This document shows, piece by piece, positions 57,661 through 64,000 of a DNA stretch of 64,000 nucleotides (its first letter is position 1; every line of letters begins with the position of its first letter). Both the position numbers and the translations under genes were made by a program. The notes below the pieces were generated by a model. It did no database searches. It saw only the letters and a program-made list of their open reading frames with translations, and was not told where the DNA came from. Source of the stretch: Photobacterium obscurum (GTDB lineage Bacteria > Pseudomonadota > Gammaproteobacteria > Enterobacterales > Vibrionaceae); contig NZ_JAKRRW010000008.1 of the NCBI RefSeq assembly GCF_026191635.1, positions 159,543 through 223,542 on the forward strand. Reading direction: 5' to 3'.

Positions 57661-58467
57661 ATGAAACCTGTTCTAAAGATGTCAGTTTTGGCTGCAACAA
57701 TCCTACTGGCTGTAGGCTGCCAAGATGAAAAAGCGGCTGAAACAAAACCTGTAGAACCTGCAAAAGTAGAGCAGGTGGCATCTGATGCAGCAGCCCCTGC
57801 AGCATTTGCGTCTGAAGATGAAAAAGCCGCTTACGCGATTGGTGCATCATTGGCGCAATACCTGTCGGCTAACCTAGATCAGCAAAAAGAGCTGGGGCTA
57901 AACCTGGACCGCGAGCAAGTGCTTGCCGGTGTCAGCGATGTGTTTGCCGACAAGAGTCGTCTAACTCCAGAAGAAACTCAGCAGGCGCTTCAGGATTTGG
58001 ACAAGCGCGTATCTGAGATCGTAGCGGAAAAAGCGAAAGCCGAAGCTGAGAAAAACATCAAAGCCGGCGAAGATTTCCGTGCTGAGTTTGCGAAGCAAGA
58101 TGGCGTAGTAAAGACGGATTCCGGCCTGCTTTACCAGGTAGAAACTCAGGGCGAGGGTGACAAGCCAGCAGCCACTGATACGGTTAAAGTGCATTACAAA
58201 GGTATGCTGACTGACGGGACTGAGTTCGACAGCTCTTACAAGCGTAACCAGCCAGCCACCTTCCCGCTAAACCAGGTTATTCCTGGCTGGACTGAAGGTG
58301 TTCAGCTAATGCCTGTGGGCTCGAAGTTCAAGTTCGTTATTCCGCCTGAGCTGGCATACGGTTCTCAGGCAAACCCAAGCATTCCGGCTAACTCAACACT
58401 GGTATTTGAAGTTGAGTTGCTTGATATCGTGAAAGCAGAACAACCTGTTGAAGAAGCCACGCAGTAA
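57661..58467 (+). CDS. fkpA: FKBP-type peptidyl-prolyl isomerase FkpA
   Basis: FkpA is a periplasmic prolyl isomerase and chaperone. The protein is 268 residues from the ATG at 57661 (GGAG 6 bases upstream). The signal peptide ends in LAVGC, so this version looks like a lipoprotein, unlike the soluble E. coli protein. A helical dimerisation domain (about 50-150) is followed by the FKBP domain with VKVHYKGMLTDGTEFDSSY, QVIPGWTEGVQLMPVG and IPPELAYG. A terminator follows. Confidence 0.95.
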   Translation: MKPVLKMSVLAATILLAVGCQDEKAAETKPVEPAKVEQVASDAAAPAAFASEDEKAAYAIGASLAQYLSANLDQQKELGLNLDREQVLAGVSDVFADKSRLTPEETQQALQDLDKRVSEIVAEKAKAEAEKNIKAGEDFRAEFAKQDGVVKTDSGLLYQVETQGEGDKPAATDTVKVHYKGMLTDGTEFDSSYKRNQPATFPLNQVIPGWTEGVQLMPVGSKFKFVIPPELAYGSQANPSIPANSTLVFEVELLDIVKAEQPVEEATQ

Positions 58468-58516
58468 GCCGTTGGCTGTAAAGACTTCTGAACTCAGAAG
58501 TGACTGTTGTGTAGAT

Positions 58517-58543
58517 AAAACCCGGCAATTGCCGGGTTTTTTA
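58517..58543 (+). terminator. fkpA terminator
   Basis: AAAACCCGGCAATTGCCGGGTTTT is a near-perfect palindromic stem followed by TT, after fkpA. Confidence 0.88.
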
Positions 58544-58698
58544 ATTTATATTGCTAGTTGAGAAATCAGATAAAAGTTCAGGCAACTGTCAATATTCTGA
58601 TAAACTTGCAAGCAAGATTTGAATTTTTATCCGTTCTATTTATTTTCACGATCTTGGCTGACGGTGAAACTAAATGAAATGGTTTGAGCAAGGAAGAT

Positions 58699-59427
58699 AT
58701 GACAGTGGTATCTACAGATAACTTTGGTTCAGAAGTCATGGTAGAAAGTGACTTAATCGAGCCGCGTGCATTCAGTGAGCATGACTACATCATCTTACGT
58801 TCCTATGAGGCGGTAGTTGATGGGCTGGCAGCGTTGATTGGTCCTTTTTGTGAGATCGTACTGCACTCGCTGGCTGATCTGAATACGTCAGCAATCAAAA
58901 TTGCCAATGGGGAAAATACCGGCCGTAAGGTGGGATCGCCAATTACCGATCTGGCACTGCGTATGCTGCGTGATATTGAAGGCTCGGAACGCAACTTTTC
59001 CCGTGCTTACTTTACCCGCGCCAAGGGTGGTGATTTGATGAAGTCGATCACCATCGCGATTCGCAACGGAGAAGACCGCATTATTGGCCTGCTGTGTATC
59101 AATATTAACCTCGATGCGCCGTTCTCGCAGATCCTGCAGTCTTTCATGCCGACGGATGAGGCCAAGCAGGCTGCATCGAGCGTGAACTTTGCCAGTGATG
59201 TCGATGAGCTGGTGGATCAAACCGTTGAGCGTACGATTGAAGAAATCAATGCCGATAAGAACGTGTCGAATAATGCCAAGAACCGTCAGATCGTGATGGA
59301 GCTGTACGACAAAGGTATTTTCGATATCAAAGATGCGATCAACCGGGTGGCAGAACGTCTGAATATCTCCAAGCACACGGTGTACCTCTACATTCGCCAA
59401 CGCAAAACAGAGGATGGCGAAAAATGA
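58699..59427 (+). CDS. YheO-like PAS/helix-turn-helix regulator
   Basis: The product is 242 residues from the ATG at 58699 (AAGGAAG upstream). The N-terminal part (about 30-140) is the YheO PAS-like domain with [21 protein letters not shown] and [11 protein letters not shown]. The C-terminal HTH (about 195-235) contains [27 protein letters not shown]. The family is a transcription regulator whose targets are little known. It overlaps tusD by 4 bases (ATGA), so it is co-translated with tusDCB. Confidence 0.9.
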   Translation: MTVVSTDNFGSEVMVESDLIEPRAFSEHDYIILRSYEAVVDGLAALIGPFCEIVLHSLADLNTSAIKIANGENTGRKVGSPITDLALRMLRDIEGSERNFSRAYFTRAKGGDLMKSITIAIRNGEDRIIGLLCININLDAPFSQILQSFMPTDEAKQAASSVNFASDVDELVDQTVERTIEEINADKNVSNNAKNRQIVMELYDKGIFDIKDAINRVAERLNISKHTVYLYIRQRKTEDGEK

Positions 59428-59816
59428 TCCTGAATTATGTGCTGGTCGTTGACGGGCCAGCATATGGCACTCAGGCTGCCCGCTCGGCATTTCAGTTTGC
59501 CCAGGCGCTGATTGAAGAAGGCCATCGACTGTCGCGGGTTTTCTTTTATCAGGACGGTGTCCATAACGGATCTGCGTTAACCGCTCCGGCCTCGGACGAA
59601 TTCGACCTCGTGGCAGCCTGGCAAGAGTTGGCCCAAACACATCAGGTGGAATTGCAGACCTGCGTGGCGGCAGCATTACGCCGAGGCGTGGTTAGCGAGC
59701 AAGAAGCCCAGCAAAATCAACTGCCAGGTAATAACTTAGCGGCATGTTTTGAGCAAGCAGGGCTCGGTGGCCTTGCCGAGGCGATGCTAACTGCCGATCG
59801 CGTTATTCAGTTTTAG
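59424..59816 (+). CDS. tusD: sulfurtransferase complex subunit TusD
   Basis: TusD takes sulfur from TusA and passes it on to TusE and MnmA for 2-thiouridine in tRNA. The product is 130 residues with the DsrE-type start [20 protein letters not shown]. The conserved active cysteine is the one in [12 protein letters not shown] (near residue 78). It overlaps the YheO-like gene. Confidence 0.95.
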   Translation: MILNYVLVVDGPAYGTQAARSAFQFAQALIEEGHRLSRVFFYQDGVHNGSALTAPASDEFDLVAAWQELAQTHQVELQTCVAAALRRGVVSEQEAQQNQLPGNNLAACFEQAGLGGLAEAMLTADRVIQF

Positions 59817-59839
59817 GCCCCTAGATTCAAGAGAACATA

Positions 59840-60196
59840 ATGAAATCGCTAGGTTTTGTATTTCATAGTGCACCGCATGGCACCAGTAGTGGTCGGGAAG
59901 GGCTGGATGCCGTTCTGGCTACCTCGGCTTACAGTGAAGATCTCAATGTCTTTTTTGTGGGTGACGGTGTTTTTCAGTTGCTGAAAGACCAACAGCCGGA
60001 TCAGGTCTTATGTCGTGATTATATCGCCACCTTCAAAATGCTTGAGCTCTACGATATTGAAAATATCTATGTTTGCCAGCAGTCATTATTTGAGCGCGGT
60101 ATTGATAGTAATGAGTTAGTGATTGATAGCGAAGTTCTCAGCCCGAGTGATATCAGCGCTAAACTTGACTTGTGCCAGCGAATCCTAAGTTTTTGA
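59840..60196 (+). CDS. tusC: sulfurtransferase complex subunit TusC
   Basis: The product is 118 residues of the DsrF family, a structural subunit of the TusBCD hexamer. It has the typical start [20 protein letters not shown] and the segment [19 protein letters not shown]. It lies between tusD and tusB with small gaps. Confidence 0.94.
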   Translation: MKSLGFVFHSAPHGTSSGREGLDAVLATSAYSEDLNVFFVGDGVFQLLKDQQPDQVLCRDYIATFKMLELYDIENIYVCQQSLFERGIDSNELVIDSEVLSPSDISAKLDLCQRILSF

Positions 60197-60203
60197 GGCC
60201 GTG

Positions 60204-60497
60204 ATGCTCCATACTATCTCCACATCCCCTTTCCAAACCCAAGCCCTGCAGCGTTGTCTACGCTATATAGGCCATAATGACGAGATTCTGTTGATCCAGG
60301 ATGCTGTTTCTGCCGGTATCGAAAAAAATATCTGGTCTGAGGCAATAAAAACATCGGGTGTAAAAATTTATTTACTTGAAGCCGATCTAGCAGCGAGAGG
60401 GCTGCTGGATAAGGTTGGTAAATTTGCAGAAGTCATTGATTATAAAGGCTTTGTGTCACTTACGGTGAAGCATGAAACTCACATGAAATGGGCATAA
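60204..60497 (+). CDS. tusB: sulfurtransferase complex subunit TusB
   Basis: The product is 97 residues of the DsrH family from the ATG at 60204 (GAGG 6 bases before; an adjacent in-frame GTG at 60201 is an alternative start). The start MLHTISTSPFQ and the region DEILLIQDAV are family features. It is the third gene of tusDCB and precedes the str operon, as in E. coli. Confidence 0.93.
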   Translation: MLHTISTSPFQTQALQRCLRYIGHNDEILLIQDAVSAGIEKNIWSEAIKTSGVKIYLLEADLAARGLLDKVGKFAEVIDYKGFVSLTVKHETHMKWA

Positions 60498-60577
60498 AAA
60501 TCACGTCGAAGTTGAGTGGTAGTCAGGAAATTTGCACTGTTTAAGAAATGATCATCTGATTGAACGCTGTATAGATC

Positions 60578-60606
60578 TTGACACCTAAATGTGCGACGCC
60601 TAAAAT
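60578..60606 (+). promoter_or_regulatory. str operon promoter
   Basis: TTGACA (60578-60583) and TAAAAT (60601-60606) are separated by 17 bp, a very strong sigma-70 promoter. A GC-rich segment follows the -10, as expected for a growth-controlled ribosomal protein promoter. Confidence 0.85.
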
Positions 60607-60610
60607 TTCG

Positions 60611-60640
60611 CGTCCTCCTGTTGTTGGGAGGCGGATTTTT
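60611..60640 (+). promoter_or_regulatory. hairpin with T run in the rpsL leader
   Basis: CCTCC and GGAGG with flanking pairs form a short GC-rich stem, and ATTTTT follows. This has the look of a terminator or attenuator in the rpsL leader, immediately after the promoter. Activity is unknown. Confidence 0.45.
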
Positions 60641-60657
60641 CACATTTACGAAAGTAA

Positions 60658-61050
<393 letters not shown>

Positions 61051-61053
61051 TGG

Positions 61054-61616
<563 letters not shown>

Positions 61617-61625
61617 TACCGACTG

Positions 61626-61652
61626 GGCGCAGCAAGCTAGGCTTGCTGCGCC
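61626..61652 (+). other. strong stem-loop between rpsG and fusA
   Basis: GGCGCAGCAAG and CTTGCTGCGCC form a perfect 11-bp stem with a 5-base loop just after rpsG. No T run follows. It could be a processing site or reduce read-through inside the operon. Confidence 0.5.
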
Positions 61653-61694
61653 TAAACCATACTCTAAGGTTAACCTTAGTAAGAGGATACAGCC

Positions 61695-63791
61695 GTGGCT
61701 CGTAAAACGCCTATCGAGCGCTACCGTAATATCGGTATTTGTGCTCACGTTGACGCCGGTAAAACAACAACTACCGAGCGTATTCTGTTTTATACAGGCC
61801 TGTCTCACAAGATCGGTGAGGTTCACGACGGCGCTGCTACCATGGACTGGATGGAGCAGGAGCAGGAGCGTGGTATCACTATCACTTCTGCTGCTACTAC
61901 TACGTTCTGGCGTGGTATGGAAGCTCAGTTTCCTGAGCACCGCGTTAACATCATTGACACCCCGGGACACGTTGACTTCACCATCGAAGTAGAACGTTCT
62001 CTGCGTGTACTTGATGGTGCAGTTGTAGTTTTCTGTGGTTCTTCGGGTGTTGAGCCTCAGTCTGAGACCGTTTGGCGTCAGGCTGACAAATACGAAGTAC
62101 CGCGTATGGTTTTCGTTAACAAGATGGACCGAGCTGGTGCAGACTTCCTTCGTGTTGTCGACCAGATCAAAAACCGTCTTGGTGCGAATCCAGTGCCAAT
62201 CCAGCTTAATATTGGTGCTGAAGAAGAATTTAAAGGTGTAGTTGACCTGATCAAGATGAAGACCATTAACTGGTCGGAAGCAGATCAAGGTACAACCTTC
62301 ACCTATGAAGACATTCCAGCAGAGATGCAAGACCTTGCTGATGAATGGCGCATGAACTTAGTTGAATCAGCTGCCGAGGCATCTGAAGAACTAATGGACA
62401 AATACCTTGAAGAAGGTGAACTGTCTGAAGAAGAAATCAAGGCAGGTCTCCGTCAGCGTACACTAAACAACGAAATCGTTCTTGCGACTTGTGGTTCTGC
62501 ATTCAAGAACAAAGGCGTTCAGGCAGTACTAGATGCAGTTATCGAGTTCCTACCATCTCCAACGGAAGTAAAAGCTATCCGTGGTGAAGATGAGCAAGGT
62601 AACGAGATTGAGCGTCACTCAAGCGATGATGAACCTTTCTCAGCGCTTGCGTTTAAGATCGCAACTGACCCGTTCGTTGGTAACCTGACTTTCATGCGCG
62701 TTTACTCGGGTGTTGTTAACTCTGGTGATTCGGTCTACAACTCTGTTAAAGAGAAGCGTGAACGTTTCGGTCGTATCGTACAGATGCACGCGAACAAACG
62801 TGAAGAGATCAAGGAAATCCGCGCCGGTGATATCGCCGCGGCAATTGGTCTTAAAAACGTAACTACTGGTGACACACTATGCGATCAGGACAACAAAGTT
62901 ATCCTTGAACGCATGGAATTCCCGGAACCAGTAATTCAGATCGCTGTAGAGCCACGCTCTCAAGCTGACCAGGAAAAAATGGGTATCGCACTAGGTAAAC
63001 TAGCTGCAGAGGATCCGTCTTTCCGCGTAGAAACCGACGATGAGTCTGGCCAGACACTAATCTCTGGTATGGGTGAACTTCACCTAGACATTATCGTTGA
63101 CCGTATGAAACGTGAATTCAGCGTTGAATGTAACGTGGGTAAACCTCAGGTTGCATACCGTGAAACCATTCGTGGTACGACGGAAGTTGAAGGCAAGTTC
63201 GTACGTCAGTCTGGTGGCCGTGGTCAGTTTGGTCATGTATGGCTTAAGATCGAGCCGTCGGAGCCTGGTGAAGGCTTCGTGTTCGTGGACGAAATTGTGG
63301 GTGGTGTTGTACCAAAAGAATACATTGGTGCGGTATCTAAGGGTGTTGAAGAACAGATGAACAATGGTGTGCTTGCTGGTTACCCAGTATTGGACGTCAA
63401 GGCGACTCTGTATGATGGCTCTTACCACGATGTTGACTCCAACGAAATGGCGTTTAAGATCGCAGGTTCAATGGCATTCAGGAAAGGTGCGCTAGAAGCA
63501 AACCCAGTAATTCTTGAGCCAATGATGAAAGTTGAAGTAACCACTCCGGAAGATTGGATGGGTGATGTTGTTGGTGACCTTAACCGTCGCCGCGGCATGA
63601 TCGAAGGCATGGACGAGGGCCCAGCGGGTCTGAAGATCGTTCGTGCTCAAGTACCGCTTTCAGAGATGTTCGGTTACGCAACGGATCTTCGTTCTGCTAC
63701 TCAAGGTCGAGCTTCTTATTCTATGGAATTCAGTGACTACGCTGAAGTGCCAAAGAATGTTGCTGACCGAATTATTGCAGAACGCTCTTAA
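61695..63791 (+). CDS. fusA: elongation factor G
   Basis: EF-G is the GTPase that drives translocation on the ribosome. The protein is 698 residues starting with GTG at 61695. G-domain motifs are [15 protein letters not shown] (P-loop), [11 protein letters not shown] (switch I), DTPGHVDFT and NKMD. Domain IV contains [11 protein letters not shown]. Downstream of rpsG in the str operon it is the principal EF-G. AGAGGAT precedes the start. Confidence 0.99.
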   Translation: MARKTPIERYRNIGICAHVDAGKTTTTERILFYTGLSHKIGEVHDGAATMDWMEQEQERGITITSAATTTFWRGMEAQFPEHRVNIIDTPGHVDFTIEVERSLRVLDGAVVVFCGSSGVEPQSETVWRQADKYEVPRMVFVNKMDRAGADFLRVVDQIKNRLGANPVPIQLNIGAEEEFKGVVDLIKMKTINWSEADQGTTFTYEDIPAEMQDLADEWRMNLVESAAEASEELMDKYLEEGELSEEEIKAGLRQRTLNNEIVLATCGSAFKNKGVQAVLDAVIEFLPSPTEVKAIRGEDEQGNEIERHSSDDEPFSALAFKIATDPFVGNLTFMRVYSGVVNSGDSVYNSVKEKRERFGRIVQMHANKREEIKEIRAGDIAAAIGLKNVTTGDTLCDQDNKVILERMEFPEPVIQIAVEPRSQADQEKMGIALGKLAAEDPSFRVETDDESGQTLISGMGELHLDIIVDRMKREFSVECNVGKPQVAYRETIRGTTEVEGKFVRQSGGRGQFGHVWLKIEPSEPGEGFVFVDEIVGGVVPKEYIGAVSKGVEEQMNNGVLAGYPVLDVKATLYDGSYHDVDSNEMAFKIAGSMAFRKGALEANPVILEPMMKVEVTTPEDWMGDVVGDLNRRRGMIEGMDEGPAGLKIVRAQVPLSEMFGYATDLRSATQGRASYSMEFSDYAEVPKNVADRIIAERS

Positions 63792-63892
63792 TTTGATTAT
63801 TGCGTCAGCCGTCGTTGACGCATAAAATACAAACTTCGGACGCGTCCCCTAACCTAGTAGGGGGCGTATCTTAACTAGGAAGGAACACGATT

Positions 63893-64000
63893 GTGTCTAA
63901 AGAAAAATTTGAACGCGTAAAACCGCACGTTAACGTTGGTACTATCGGCCACGTTGACCACGGTAAAACAACTCTAACTGCTGCTATCTGTACTACTCTT
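63893..64000 (+). CDS. tuf: elongation factor Tu, 5' end only
   Basis: The first 36 codons are present, starting with GTG and reading [20 protein letters not shown] and the P-loop [11 protein letters not shown]; the rest lies beyond the window. AGGAAGGA lies upstream. The position after fusA gives the str-operon copy (tufA position). Between fusA and tuf are two GC stems (63801-63822 and about 63842-63868) with no T run. Confidence 0.97.
   Translation, partial: MSKEKFERVKPHVNVGTIGHVDHGKTTLTAAICTTL

Overview
The window is chromosomal core DNA of a gamma-proteobacterium in the Vibrionaceae. The gene content points to a Photobacterium- or Vibrio-like genus: an AphA-type PadR regulator, a peroxiredoxin-glutaredoxin hybrid beside oxyR, an ArgH protein fused to an N-acetylglutamate synthase domain, an Xds-type extracellular nuclease with a GlyGly-CTERM tail, and DUF3624 and DUF2970 proteins. 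The genus is an inference from protein content. I see no prophage, CRISPR array, tRNA or rRNA, and no intact insertion sequence; one non-autonomous miniature element is present.

Layout. 1-6.6 kb: the 3' part of a malic enzyme gene, then the methionine regulon (metJ, divergent metB-metL, and metF), with clear MetJ met-box arrays before metB and metF. 6.6-10.3 kb: aphA and ppc, both on the minus strand. 10.3-16 kb: the arginine operon argC-argB-argG-argH(A), preceded by a long leader that contains a palindrome at the promoter, a 15-codon open frame ending in three arginine codons, and mutually exclusive stem-loops. 16-20 kb: a peroxide-defence cluster (DUF3624, a dihydrolipoamide-dehydrogenase-like flavoprotein, Prx-Grx, oxyR), with a 264-bp miniature inverted-repeat element inserted between the flavoprotein gene and its terminator.

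20-34.6 kb: mrcA divergent from pilMNOPQ, then aroK-aroB-damX-dam, a DUF2970 gene, rpe, gph and trpS. The order resembles the mrcA-to-trpS region of Escherichia coli. 34.8-38.6 kb: xds and pabA. 39-43.7 kb: argD/astC, astA, astD and a DUF1338 gene, an arginine/ornithine succinyl-pathway operon without astB or astE. 43.7-52.6 kb: crp, yhfA, prkB, yheU, yheT, an inserted MocR-regulator/LysE-exporter pair, a TIGR02444 gene and the ABC-F gene yheS. 52.8-60.5 kb: kefG-kefB-yheV, slyD, slyX, a WD40 lipoprotein gene, fkpA, a yheO-like regulator and tusDCB. 60.5-64 kb: the str operon (rpsL, rpsG, fusA and the first codons of tuf). From crp to tuf the order is largely that of E. coli, which supports most of the assignments.

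Most genes here are housekeeping. The least explained signals are regulatory: the argC leader peptide and its alternative hairpins, the miniature element, a perfect 14-bp inverted repeat just before slyD, a CTAG-rich pair of competing hairpins between yheT and yheU, and several non-canonical stem-loops. Coordinates given for short sites were counted by eye and may be off by a base or two.
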